Part shown: in pieces, positions 1 through 8,451 of the stretch | How the letters are laid out: each line of letters starts with the position of its first letter | How positions within the stretch are numbered: the first letter of the stretch is position 1 | DNA from: a bacterium | GTDB taxonomy: Bacteria > Zhuqueibacterota > QNDG01 > JAFGCO01 | Assembly (NCBI GenBank): GCA_016930535.1 | Contig: JAFGGN010000140.1 | Coordinates: forward strand, 1 to 63,460 | DNA: 63,460 nucleotides | Direction: 5' to 3' | Program-made: the position numbers and the translations under genes | Notes under the pieces: generated by a model | Seen by the model: only the letters and a program-made list of their open reading frames with translations | The model's database searches: none | What the model was told of the DNA's origin: nothing

Positions 1-1627
1 AGTACATTCCGCCCATTCCGCCGCCCGGAGGCATGGGGGGCATATCGGGTTTTTCCTGAGGTTTTTCCGCGATCAGTGCTTCGGTGGTCAGAAGCAGCGA
101 GGAGACGCTGGATGAATTTTCCAGTGCGATACGAACCACTTTGGTGGGATCGATCACACCGGCTTCGATCAGGTCACAGTACTCTTCGGTCTGTGCGTTG
201 AATCCGAAGGCGCCGGTGCCGTCTTTCAGTTTCTGCACCACGATGGAGCCTTCCTGTCCCGCATTGTTCACGATCTGCCGGATCGGTTCTTCCAGAGCCC
301 GCCTGATGATATCCACGCCAACTTTGCGGTCGCCCGCAACCTTGATCTTGTCAAGTGCCGGAATGGAGCGCAACAGGGCCACTCCGCCGCCGGGAACGAT
401 ACCTTCCTCGACCGCAGCACGCGTGGCATGCAGCGCATCTTCCACGCGGGCCTTCTTTTCCTTGAGTTCGATTTCGGTGGCCGCGCCCACGTTCAGCACA
501 GCCACACCGCCGGCCAGCTTGGCCAGACGTTCCTGCAGTTTTTCCCGGTCATAGTCTGATGTGGTGCCTTCGATCTGTTTTTTAATCTGGGCAATGCGAC
601 CCTGAATGTCCTTGGATTCGCCGGCGCCTTCGACGATGGTCGTGTTATCCTTGTCGATCCGGACACGTTTGGCCTGACCCAGGTCATCAATGGTGGCATT
701 TTCCAGTTTGAAACCGGCTTCCTCTGCGATCACGCGGCCGCCTGTGAGAATCGCGATATCCTCGAGCATGGCCTTGCGCCTGTCACCGAAGCCGGGAGCC
801 TTGACGGCCGCGACTTTCAGGGTGCCCTTCAGTTTGTTCACGACCAGGGTGGCCAGGGCTTCGCCCTCGACATCCTCGGCAATGATCAGAAGGGGTTTGC
901 CCAACTGGGCGACTTTCTCAAGGATGGGAAGCAGGTCCTTCATGGCGCTGATTTTCTTGTCATAAATCAGGATATAAGGATTGTCTTCGGATGCTTCCAT
1001 GTTCTCCGGATCGGTCACGAAGTAAGGAGACAGATATCCGCGGTCGAACTGCATGCCTTCCACGACATCCATGGTGGTTTCCGTGGTTTTGGCTTCTTCA
1101 ACGGTAATCACGCCGTCCTTGCCCACTTTTTCCATGGCTTCCGCAATCAGGTTGCCGATGGTATCGTCGTTGTTCGCAGAAATGGTTGCTACCTGCGCGA
1201 TTTCCTTGCGGTCCGTCACTGTTTTACTCATCTTCTGCAGTTCACCGACCACGACCTTCACTGCATCCTCGATGCCGCGCTTCAGATCCATGGGATTGGC
1301 GCCTGCGGTCACGTTTCTCATGCCTTCACCGAAAATCACCTGGGCAAGTACCGTGGCCGTGGTGGTGCCGTCCCCGGCTACATCACTGGTCTTGGATGCC
1401 ACTTCCTTCACCATCTGAGCACCCATGTTTTCAAACGGATCCTCGAGCTCCACTTCCTTCGCGACAGTCACACCGTCCTTGGTAATGGTCTGCGAACCGA
1501 ATTTCTTTTCGATAACCACGTTACGGCCTTTGGGCCCCAGGGTTACTTTCACAGCCCCTGCCAGCTGATCAACACCTTTTTTCAGTGCCTGGCGGGCTTC
1601 CGAACTGTACTCTATAATTTTAGCCAT
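1..1627 (-). CDS. groEL: Chaperonin GroEL (Hsp60), 3' end at window edge
   Basis: ATP-dependent cytoplasmic folding chaperonin that works as a double heptameric ring capped by GroES. The reverse strand reads from ATG at 1627 (MAKIIEYSSEARQALKKGVD) for 542 codons. The ATP-binding segment GDGTTTATVL is at residues 85-94. The C-terminus is the usual methionine/glycine tail ending GGMGGMY at position 2. The next codon starts with T outside the window, so the gene probably ends right there and is essentially complete. It lies 91 bp downstream of groES in the same operon and should share the CIRCE-controlled promoter. The intercistronic gap carries an unusual duplicated palindrome, annotated separately. 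Confidence 0.97.
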   Translation of the reverse strand, partial: MAKIIEYSSEARQALKKGVDQLAGAVKVTLGPKGRNVVIEKKFGSQTITKDGVTVAKEVELEDPFENMGAQMVKEVASKTSDVAGDGTTTATVLAQVIFGEGMRNVTAGANPMDLKRGIEDAVKVVVGELQKMSKTVTDRKEIAQVATISANNDDTIGNLIAEAMEKVGKDGVITVEEAKTTETTMDVVEGMQFDRGYLSPYFVTDPENMEASEDNPYILIYDKKISAMKDLLPILEKVAQLGKPLLIIAEDVEGEALATLVVNKLKGTLKVAAVKAPGFGDRRKAMLEDIAILTGGRVIAEEAGFKLENATIDDLGQAKRVRIDKDNTTIVEGAGESKDIQGRIAQIKKQIEGTTSDYDREKLQERLAKLAGGVAVLNVGAATEIELKEKKARVEDALHATRAAVEEGIVPGGGVALLRSIPALDKIKVAGDRKVGVDIIRRALEEPIRQIVNNAGQEGSIVVQKLKDGTGAFGFNAQTEEYCDLIEAGVIDPTKVVRIALENSSSVSSLLLTTEALIAEKPQEKPDMPPMPPGGGMGGMY

Positions 1628-1658
1628 AAATTTTGTCCTCCGTTATTCAAATGCAGAC

Positions 1659-1690
1659 GTGATACAATATCACGCGTGATACAATATCAC
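1659..1690. repeat. Tandem duplicated palindrome between groES and groEL
   Basis: Two identical 15-base units, GTGATACAATATCAC, occupy 1659-1673 and 1676-1690. Each is itself an inverted repeat (GTGATA and TATCAC around a 3-base centre). The two units also form a joint palindrome across their junction, TATCACGCGTGATA. In groESL mRNA this gives either two small hairpins in a row or one alternative hairpin. It may be an mRNA processing or stability element, or a dimeric protein-binding site; the sequence alone does not decide. Confidence 0.8.
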
Positions 1691-1718
1691 ACGTAATTCA
1701 ATCTAACATAATCGATAA

Positions 1719-2003
1719 TTAAACAATGGCCAGAATATCACTTTCCCGGACGATCAGATAATCTTCATTGTTCACTGTCACTTCGGTACCGGAATATTTG
1801 CCGTACAGAACGGTATCTCCCACCTTCACCGTCATTTTGACAGGCTGACCGCTGTCGGATACTTTGCCGGGGCCGATCGCAACCACTTCACCGCGCTGCG
1901 GTTTTTCCTTGGCCGTATCAGGAATGATAATACCACCCTGAACCTTCTCGTCAGGCTGTGCAGGCTTGATAACGACCCGATCTTCCAAAGGTTTCAGCTT
2001 CAT
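1719..2003 (-). CDS. groES: Co-chaperonin GroES (Hsp10)
   Basis: Heptameric lid of the GroEL chamber, cytoplasmic. It has 94 residues, the normal family length. The N-terminus MKLKPLEDRVVIKP and the mobile-loop region with QGGIIIPDTAKEKPQRG are typical, as is the C-terminal beta-strand (DYLIVRESDILAIV). The ATG at 2003 follows a good ribosome site (AAGGAG about 8 bases upstream). It is the first gene of the groES-groEL operon. Upstream are a near-consensus sigma-70 promoter and a CIRCE operator, so HrcA-type heat-shock repression is expected. Confidence 0.97.
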   Translation of the reverse strand: MKLKPLEDRVVIKPAQPDEKVQGGIIIPDTAKEKPQRGEVVAIGPGKVSDSGQPVKMTVKVGDTVLYGKYSGTEVTVNNEDYLIVRESDILAIV

Positions 2004-2053
2004 GAATGCATCTCCTTATGTTTATAGTTTTAAATTATTAAGACACTTTTTTA

Positions 2054-2080
2054 TTAGCAGTCTATCATCCAGACTGCTAA
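2054..2080. promoter_or_regulatory. CIRCE operator (HrcA site), symmetric variant
   Basis: TTAGCAGTC, a 9-base spacer, then GACTGCTAA. The classical CIRCE element is TTAGCACTC-N9-GAGTGCTAA. This copy differs by one base per arm, and the two changes are complementary, so the dyad is perfect. It lies between the groES promoter and the groES start, where HrcA repressor binding would block transcription. Confidence 0.9.
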
Positions 2081-2095
2081 TTTCGAACGAAATAA

Positions 2096-2123
2096 AATAT
2101 ATAAAAAATTTTTTATTTGTCAA
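2096..2123 (-). promoter_or_regulatory. Sigma-70-type promoter of groESL
   Basis: On the minus strand TTGACA (2118-2123) is followed after 16 bases by TATATT (2096-2101). The spacer is almost pure A/T. The -10 box lies 15 bases before the CIRCE operator, placing the operator around the transcription start. Confidence 0.75.
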
Positions 2124-2182
2124 GGGGATTTTTTTAATTTTAGAACCGGTCGGTAAACTGATTATCACATCGGTGATGGCAT

Positions 2183-2212
2183 ATCTTTATTCTTTGTTCT
2201 TTATTCTTTATT
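2183..2212 (-). repeat. A-rich stop-codon element, copy 1
   Basis: On the coding strand of nadK the stop TAA (2208-2210) is embedded in a run of AAAGAATAAAGAACAAAGAA type. Three related copies sit on or just after the stop codons of the genes at 30265, 54659 and 55674. It is not a hairpin terminator. Its function is unknown. Confidence 0.65.
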
Positions 2213-3125
2213 TTCTCTCCAGGTCTCCCCAGTGCAGTTTCCTGCGAAGCAGGTCAAAGAATCCGGAATCCGGAAATGTCACACTGTGCAGCACATGATC
2301 CGCCTTGCGCACCGTTATTTCGGTCTGCGCATCCAGGGCGATGTTCACCTGACCATCAACGGTCAGAGAGGCCGGATTATCCGTCGGAAGTATCCTGATC
2401 GTCACCTCATCATCACCTGGGATCACGGCGGGGCGGACGGTCAGCGTATGCGGACAGATCGGATTCAGAATCATGGCATCCATCTCCGGCATGAGAATGG
2501 GGCCGTTCGCCGACAGTGAATAGGCCGTGGAACCGGTCGGAGTCGCCACGATCAGACCATCCGCGTGATATATATTGAAATACTGCCGGTTGACCTGGAC
2601 ATCTATTTTAAGTATACGTGATGTGCCCCCTCTGTGAATCACCACATCATTGAGCGCATTGAAACGGTGTTCCTTTCCGGAGGATTGACATGTGGCAAGA
2701 AGTACCATGCGCTTCTGTACTTCAAATGCACCTTTCACAACTTCATCCATCCGCCGTGTCAGCGTCGCCATGGTGACTTCTGCAAGAAATCCAAGGCTGC
2801 CGAGGTTCACGCCCAGAAGCGGTGTCCGGGATGATTCCATAAAACGGGCTGCAGCAAGCATGGTTCCGTCACCGCCCAGCACTAAAACCATATCGTTCTG
2901 ATGTCTGAAATCATGCTCTGCCTGGGCCCGGATCCAGTTTGGCCCGGGATATGGATCAGGCCCTGATTCCAGGTCCGGACTAAAACCTGTTCCGGATTGC
3001 AGAAAATCGATGAAGGGCTGAAGGGCCGAGAAAGTGATGTCTTTATCCTGCTTCCACAGATTAAGCTGACGGACAATTTCCCTGACATGGGGTTTTTGCG
3101 TATTGGCATACAATCCAAGTTTCAT
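2208..3125 (-). CDS. nadK: NAD kinase
   Basis: Phosphorylates NAD to NADP with ATP or polyphosphate, in the cytoplasm. It has 305 residues counted from ATG at 3125 (MKLGLYANTQ). The open frame extends 21 codons further, but homologues begin at this motif. The diagnostic GGDGTMLAAAR loop is present, followed by LLGVNLGSLGFLAEV, a DGLIVATPTGSTAYSLSANG substrate-binding segment and HTLTVRPAVIP near the C-terminus. The stop codon lies inside an A-rich repeat shared with other gene ends. The next gene downstream, groES, has its own promoter. Confidence 0.95.
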   Translation of the reverse strand: MKLGLYANTQKPHVREIVRQLNLWKQDKDITFSALQPFIDFLQSGTGFSPDLESGPDPYPGPNWIRAQAEHDFRHQNDMVLVLGGDGTMLAAARFMESSRTPLLGVNLGSLGFLAEVTMATLTRRMDEVVKGAFEVQKRMVLLATCQSSGKEHRFNALNDVVIHRGGTSRILKIDVQVNRQYFNIYHADGLIVATPTGSTAYSLSANGPILMPEMDAMILNPICPHTLTVRPAVIPGDDEVTIRILPTDNPASLTVDGQVNIALDAQTEITVRKADHVLHSVTFPDSGFFDLLRRKLHWGDLERK

Positions 3126-3198
3126 ATTGTATCCGGAATAGTGGAGGATCTGAAGATAAATATTACATATACGGGCAGTCAAATTCAAGCAATTTTTT

Positions 3199-3233
3199 AA
3201 AAAAAAGCCGTTTCATGCAAAACATGAAACGGC
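3199..3233 (-). terminator. Rho-independent terminator of the pilin-like gene
   Basis: Read on the minus strand, GCCGTTTCATG pairs perfectly with CATGAAACGGC (11 bp) around a 5-base loop and is followed by eight T. It lies about 80 bp after the stop codon of the gene at 3314-4339 and before nadK. Confidence 0.9.
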
Positions 3234-3313
3234 ATTGATATATGAGGGAACACGTCACCCCCGACGAATACACGTCCGGAAAACAGATGGGTGATCATCA
3301 CATCCTGTTAATA

Positions 3314-4339
3314 TTACATATATCTCCAGCATGTAACCGGAAGATTTTCAATATTCTGATTCGCATAATCCGTGAAGATTTTCATGTATTCGTACACGTG
3401 CTGAACTTCCGGATTTCCATTGCCGGTCACCTCGCCATAAGCGACAAGGCCGCCGCTGAAATGATACCGGCCGCCGTGCGTGCCTTTCATGTTGACTTCA
3501 CCGTCCGGATCGAGCTGCAGGACCACGCCCCAGAGTTCCTCCTGCCCGCATTGAATGGTCACATCACCGGTCACCACATAGATGCCGTGATACACCGTAT
3601 TTTTAAATGTGGCGTCGCCGTCGATGTAGATGATATGCGGCAGGTGCTCGCCGTCCAGCCAGTAATAGAAGGGGTCGAGCGAGTCGATGGAATCCCCGTA
3701 CGTGATTGTTCCTGATCCGCTGCCGCTGCCGCTTCCATGCCCACTTCCCGAGCCGCCCGTACCTGCACCTGTGGGGAAAGAGGATACCACACCCGATCCC
3801 AGCTGCAGGACGGACATGTCAATGAGCCCCTGCACATCGATATCCGGCAGGTCGATATTTTCCTGGATCAGATTATCCGTGTCATCTGTCCCGCCCTCGT
3901 CATCGGCGACAATATTGTCCTGTACATCTTTCTCGGACGAGATTGCGTAATTTTCCAGCCCCCTGGGAATGGCAAGCTCGATCTCAATCTCGCTGGCGAT
4001 CTCCTTTGGATTGGCGGAATAGACATTGAGAAGCCAGATTGAATCATTATCCGCATTCACGGTTTTCTCGGCATACAGTTCCACGTCCACGCCCGCGACA
4101 TTCACGATCTCGGTCTCGCCGTTGCCGATAAGCCCTTCACGCAATGCCTTGATACCGTAATACGCCGCTGCATTGGCGGAATATTCAACCTGCAAATGGG
4201 CCGTATGATTGACCGTATTCTGAACCTCGTTCTGCATGGTCAGATACGCTGACAGCGCCAGTGTGCCCAGCGTGACCATGAGCAAAATGAAGATGGCGCC
4301 AATGATGCCGTCTTCCCTGAATATAATTCGTGTTTTCAT
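3314..4339 (-). CDS. Pilin-like / PilX-like surface protein
   Basis: Probably an exported, membrane-anchored protein; function unknown. It has 341 residues from ATG at 4339, chosen because GAGGGA lies 7 bases upstream; an ATG 15 bases earlier overlaps that site. The N-terminus is short and charged (MKTRIIFREDG). It is followed by a hydrophobic helix (about residues 12-34) and a region resembling PilX-type minor pilins, though the +5 glutamate of classical pilins is not evident. Residues about 200-220 are an extended Gly/Ser/His linker. The C-terminal part (YIDGDATFKNTVYHGIYVV onward) looks like short beta-strand repeats. It stands alone between dxs and nadK with its own terminator. Confidence 0.6.
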   Translation of the reverse strand: MKTRIIFREDGIIGAIFILLMVTLGTLALSAYLTMQNEVQNTVNHTAHLQVEYSANAAAYYGIKALREGLIGNGETEIVNVAGVDVELYAEKTVNADNDSIWLLNVYSANPKEIASEIEIELAIPRGLENYAISSEKDVQDNIVADDEGGTDDTDNLIQENIDLPDIDVQGLIDMSVLQLGSGVVSSFPTGAGTGGSGSGHGSGSGSGSGTITYGDSIDSLDPFYYWLDGEHLPHIIYIDGDATFKNTVYHGIYVVTGDVTIQCGQEELWGVVLQLDPDGEVNMKGTHGGRYHFSGGLVAYGEVTGNGNPEVQHVYEYMKIFTDYANQNIENLPVTCWRYM

Positions 4340-4853
4340 CGTGCTATCCCTCATTTATAGCAGCGTTTGCCGCTGATTTTCGTTGACGGATCCTCCCGCT
4401 CACCACATCCCGAATGTTTTTGGGTCTTCCTCCTTTTTTTTCTGTACGGTGCAGGGATTTAGGGATAGCGCAAGCTGTGTTTCATGAATCCATGAAGGTG
4501 CAATAATTCAGTGATGTAAAAATGAGGGAAATTAAAGCGTGATCATTTCTGTAATACGCCAGGACTGTAGCCGCGGAAAGGTTTCCGGGAAAACAGGGCT
4601 ACGGGATGAACCAGGATAGAGTATCGAGTGCTGCTGTTTTTTTACAGATTGAGATGACAAACATGACATGGACTCGTCTTCCCTGACACCGAATTCCAAA
4701 GAACATTCCCCTATTGGTCAACGGTATCATAATCATTTGCTGCGTGAAATGCAAATGAAGATTTTGAAATAAATATTGCATGGAGGTAACGCAGAAAATT
4801 GCGTAAAAACGATGCTATTTCATGTTTACAACAATTATTATTTCGAACGATTT
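4340..4853. other. 514-bp intergenic region with small hairpins
   Basis: Lies between the dxs stop and the pilin-like start. No gene is supported. It holds several short dyads: GTAGCC (4567-4572) with GGCTAC (4597-4602), a GCAA tetraloop hairpin AGCGCAAGCT near 4467, and TTCATG-AATC-CATGAA near 4481. On the minus strand it would be the long leader of the pilin-like gene. I recognise no riboswitch class here. Confidence 0.5.
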
Positions 4854-6725
4854 TTACTTCAATCGTTTAAAAATCTCGTCTGCCAGACTGTCGACACCCA
4901 GTCCCACATGATCGAAAAGCTCGCACAGCTTCCCGTGAGGTACGAATGCATCCTGAAGCCCGAAACGGTAAAGCGACGTATTGCGGATATTCATTTCACT
5001 CATCCATTCGGCCACCGCGCTTCCCATGCCGCCGATCAGGGCGTTGTTCTCGATCGTGACAATATGATTGAACCGACGGGTTACATTTTCGAGCATGACC
5101 CGGTCAAGCGGTTTAACGAACCGCATGTTGATCACCTCCGCCGATACTTTCCGTTTTTCAAGGGCGGATGCCACGTCCATGGCGGGATGCACCCGGTCCC
5201 CGATCGCCAGAATGGCCACATGTTTTCCCGGACGCATCAGTTGGCTTTTTCCGACCGGGATCACTTCAAAACCCGTTTTCATGGGCAATCCCATGCTCTC
5301 TCCACGGGGATAACGGATGGCCACCGGACCTTCCCTGTATTCAAGCGCCGTATACAGCATATCCCGGAGTTCGTTTTCATCACTCGGCGCCATAATCATA
5401 AAATTGGGGATCAGCCTGAGATAACTCAAATCAAAACTGCCATGATGGGTGGGACCGTCTTCTCCGACCAGACCGCCCCTGTCCAGAACAAAAACGATGG
5501 GCAGCTTCTGCAGGGCCACATCGTGAATCAGCTGATCGAAGGCGCGCTGCAAAAACGTGGAATAAATCGCGACGACGGGTTTCAGTCCCTCAAGCAGCAT
5601 ACCGGCGGCAAATGTCACTGCATGCTGTTCTGCAATTCCGACATCAAAAAACCGGTGTGGAAACCGTTTCTGCAGATGCACGAGACCCGTGCCATCCGCC
5701 ATGGCAGCGGTGACTCCCACGATCTTCTCGTCCTTTTCAGCCAGTTCGACCAGGGACTTGCCGAAAATCTCCGTGTATGATGGTGCCTTTTTGGCTGCGG
5801 AATGTCCTGTTTCCGGACAGAAGGAACCCAATCCATGGAACCGGGTGGCATCTTCCTCTGCAAATTTGTAACCCTTGCCCTTAACCGTATGCAGATGCAC
5901 CAGAATGGGACCGTGCAGCCGTTTGATCTCATTGAAAATCCGGATCATCCGTTCGATATTGTGCCCGTCCACCGGTCCGAAATAACGAAAACCCATACGC
6001 TCGAACAACTGGCCCGGTACAACCATGCCTTTTAATGTCTCCTCGATGCGATGCACGGTCCTGCGAATCGCGCTGCTGCCCCTCGGCAGTTTTCCGGTCA
6101 GATCCCAGATGTCTTCCTTGATACGGTTGTAAAGCGATGTGGTAATCACCTGTGTCAGGGCCTTGGACATCGCCCCGACATTTGGGGAAATGGACATGCG
6201 GTTATCGTTCAGTATCACAATGAAATCCCGGCCCGATCCGCCCGCATTGTTCAGGCCTTCCAGCGCAATGCCGCCTGTCATGGCCCCGTCGCCGATCACG
6301 GCCAGCACCTTGAACGCCTCTTCATTCAAATCCCTGGCCACGGCCATGCCGAATGCGGCTGAAATGGATGTGGAAGAATGACCGACGCCGAAGGCGTCAT
6401 ACTCACTTTCACTGATTTTCGGAAATCCGCTGATGCCGCCGAACTGCCTCAGGGTATGAAAGCGGGTTTTACGTCCGGTCAGTATTTTATGAACATAGGC
6501 CTGATGCCCGACGTCCCATACAATTTTATCCCGGGGTGCTTCGAAACAGTAATGCAGTGCCAGTGTCAATTCCACGGCACCAAGGTTTGGAGCCAGATGC
6601 CCGCCGGTCTTCGATACATTTTCAATCAGAAACGACCGGATTTCTTCGGCCAGGCTGTTCAACTGATCCACGGACAGATTTTGAAGATCCCGTGGCACTT
6701 TTAAGTGATCCAGTATATGCGTCAT
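4854..6725 (-). CDS. dxs: 1-deoxy-D-xylulose-5-phosphate synthase
   Basis: First enzyme of the MEP isoprenoid pathway: condenses pyruvate and glyceraldehyde-3-phosphate using thiamine diphosphate. It has 623 residues, normal length. WDVGHQAYVHKILTGR is near residue 70. The ThDP motif GDGAMTGGIALEGLNNAG is near 150 and DGHNIERM near 255. The transketolase central domain has TAAMADGTGL, and the C-terminal domain ends with LGVDSLADEIFKRLK. It lies about 95 bp downstream of xseB. Isoprenoid precursors made here could feed the GGGP synthase at 51.2-51.9 kb. Confidence 0.97.
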   Translation of the reverse strand: MTHILDHLKVPRDLQNLSVDQLNSLAEEIRSFLIENVSKTGGHLAPNLGAVELTLALHYCFEAPRDKIVWDVGHQAYVHKILTGRKTRFHTLRQFGGISGFPKISESEYDAFGVGHSSTSISAAFGMAVARDLNEEAFKVLAVIGDGAMTGGIALEGLNNAGGSGRDFIVILNDNRMSISPNVGAMSKALTQVITTSLYNRIKEDIWDLTGKLPRGSSAIRRTVHRIEETLKGMVVPGQLFERMGFRYFGPVDGHNIERMIRIFNEIKRLHGPILVHLHTVKGKGYKFAEEDATRFHGLGSFCPETGHSAAKKAPSYTEIFGKSLVELAEKDEKIVGVTAAMADGTGLVHLQKRFPHRFFDVGIAEQHAVTFAAGMLLEGLKPVVAIYSTFLQRAFDQLIHDVALQKLPIVFVLDRGGLVGEDGPTHHGSFDLSYLRLIPNFMIMAPSDENELRDMLYTALEYREGPVAIRYPRGESMGLPMKTGFEVIPVGKSQLMRPGKHVAILAIGDRVHPAMDVASALEKRKVSAEVINMRFVKPLDRVMLENVTRRFNHIVTIENNALIGGMGSAVAEWMSEMNIRNTSLYRFGLQDAFVPHGKLCELFDHVGLGVDSLADEIFKRLK

Positions 6726-6820
6726 ATAAAAAAAATCCTTCTAACCATTGACCGTCTCATAACGATGAAATAGCGTCATGATGCGCCGTTAAATCAGCAG
6801 AAAAAAAATCAGTCCGGCCC

Positions 6821-7060
6821 TTATTCGATTGAATCCGTCTGGAAGCGTCCTTCGGAATCCTTGATGAGCCGATTCAGCCGCAAATCAGCAGCTTCAATCT
6901 GTTTCATGCATATATCGACGAGTTTCATACCTTCCTCGAAAGCATCCATAGACGCCTCGAGCGCCAGATCCCCTCTTTCAAGAAGATCGGCAATCTGCTC
7001 AAGCCGTTCAAAAGCCGCTTCATATGAGGGAATACTGTCCTTTGGTTTTACCGGTGCCAT
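6821..7060 (-). CDS. xseB: Exodeoxyribonuclease VII small subunit
   Basis: Small subunit of exonuclease VII, which degrades single-stranded DNA; several XseB copies bind one XseA. It has 79 residues, normal length. The helical hairpin SYEAAFERLEQIADLLERGD followed by LALEASMDAFEEGMKLVDIC is the family signature. Its ATG directly follows the xseA stop (TAG-ATG), so translation is probably coupled. Confidence 0.95.
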   Translation of the reverse strand: MAPVKPKDSIPSYEAAFERLEQIADLLERGDLALEASMDAFEEGMKLVDICMKQIEAADLRLNRLIKDSEGRFQTDSIE

Positions 7061-8305
7061 CTATGTCACCTCACGATATTTCACTGTCGCCTGTAATGCC
7101 CCTTCAGCCAGCCGGACAGTGAGATTTTCTTCCAGTTCCACATCGGCCGCCCTCGTCACAACGGTTTTGTCACCCGTGCGCGTGGTGATGCTGTATCCGC
7201 GTTTTAAGACGGATTCAGGATTCAGTGCAGCGAGCCGGCCCGACTGTTTCGACGTAATCAGCTTCATTTCCCTGATACGGGTTTTCTGCTGTTCTTCGAT
7301 GATTCGTCTCAGATCATCCAGCCGCTGTCTGTATTCACGGACAAGTACGGAAGGCTGCCTGAATGCATATCTGCGTGTGAGCGCGTTCAAACGCTCCCTG
7401 CGCATTTCGGTCTGATTGCCGATTGCCTTTCCGAAACGGCCGGCCAGAACCAGAACCGATTGCCGCAATTCTTCGCGGTCCCTGACAATGAGTTCCGCAG
7501 CTGCAGAAGGTGTCGGAGCACGCATATCAGCCACAAAATCACTGATCGAAAAATCAATCTCATGACCGACTGCCGAAACAACCGGAATGACAGAATTGAA
7601 AATGGCCTTTGCCACGCGCTCTTCGTTAAAGGCCCACAGATCCTCGAGTGATCCGCCGCCTCGCCCCACAATGATGACATCCGCTTCACCATGTGCATTG
7701 AGGTCTTCAATGCCCCGGGCAATATCCTCGGCTGCACCCTCGCCCTGTACCCGTGCCGGCCGCAACAGGATTCTCAGACCCGGAAACCGCCGGCGGATTA
7801 CACTGATGATATCCTGAATTGCAGCACCGGTTTCGGAAGTAACCACGCCGATGGTCCGAGGAAATTCAGGAAGCGGTTTTTTATGTATTGCATCAAAAAG
7901 CCCTTCTGCGTAGAGCTTTTGTTTCAGCATTTCAAAAGCATGCTGCAAATCACCGACACCCACCGGCTGCATGATCTGCACATCCAGTTGAACCCGTCCC
8001 TGACGCTCATAGACTGTAATGTGACCCATGGCCTCGACCTTCATCCCGTCTTCCGGACGGAATACGAGTTTCCGGTTCGCACCGCGCCACATCACGCAAT
8101 TCAGCTGGGCTTCGGCATCCTTTAAAGAAAAATAATAATGGCCTGAGCTGTGCGGTTTGAAATTGGAAATTTCACCTTCGATCCAAAGTGGTGGAAAATG
8201 ATTTTCAAGTGTCAGACGGATTTCCCGTGTCAGCTCCGATACACTATAAACCCTCCTTTCGGAGGGTTTGTCAGAAAAATCTGCTGCATCAAAAAGTGAA
8301 CTCAT
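7061..8305 (-). CDS. xseA: Exodeoxyribonuclease VII large subunit
   Basis: Catalytic subunit of exonuclease VII, cytoplasmic. It has 414 residues, usual length. The N-terminal OB-fold reads YSVSELTREIRLTLE, then LWIEGEISNFKPHSSGH and YFSLKD. The nuclease core has TSETGAAIQDI, then GRGGGSLEDLWAFNEE and SAVGHEIDFSISD-VADMRAPTPSAAAE. A coiled-coil C-terminal half follows and ends with a VLKRGYSITT-type segment. It is followed without a gap by xseB. The 146 bp upstream (8306-8451) separate it from the HU-like gene and contain only T-rich sequence with a weak 6-bp dyad. Confidence 0.97.
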   Translation of the reverse strand: MSSLFDAADFSDKPSERRVYSVSELTREIRLTLENHFPPLWIEGEISNFKPHSSGHYYFSLKDAEAQLNCVMWRGANRKLVFRPEDGMKVEAMGHITVYERQGRVQLDVQIMQPVGVGDLQHAFEMLKQKLYAEGLFDAIHKKPLPEFPRTIGVVTSETGAAIQDIISVIRRRFPGLRILLRPARVQGEGAAEDIARGIEDLNAHGEADVIIVGRGGGSLEDLWAFNEERVAKAIFNSVIPVVSAVGHEIDFSISDFVADMRAPTPSAAAELIVRDREELRQSVLVLAGRFGKAIGNQTEMRRERLNALTRRYAFRQPSVLVREYRQRLDDLRRIIEEQQKTRIREMKLITSKQSGRLAALNPESVLKRGYSITTRTGDKTVVTRAADVELEENLTVRLAEGALQATVKYREVT

Positions 8306-8451
8306 TTCAGCTTTTTCTTATGACGATTTTTTCTCAAACGTTTTTTTCGTTTGTGTGTGGCTATCTTGTGCCGTTTTCTTTTTTTCCCGCAGGGCAAATG
8401 AATCCCCTCCTTTCTGTCATCTTTATATTATCTGGAATAATTTGATTCAGT

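Noticed and set aside
1659..1690. Start of a CRISPR array
   Set aside because: Only two repeat units with a 2-base gap and no spacers or cas genes.
4340..4853. Possible cyclic-di-GMP or cobalamin riboswitch before the pilin-like gene
   Set aside because: A GTAGCC/GGCTAC dyad and a GCAA tetraloop are present, but the conserved core sequences of these riboswitch classes are not, on either strand.
8306..8451. Terminator between the HU-like gene and xseA
   Set aside because: CAAACG-A7-CGTTTG is only a 6-bp stem and is not followed by a T-run on the minus strand.
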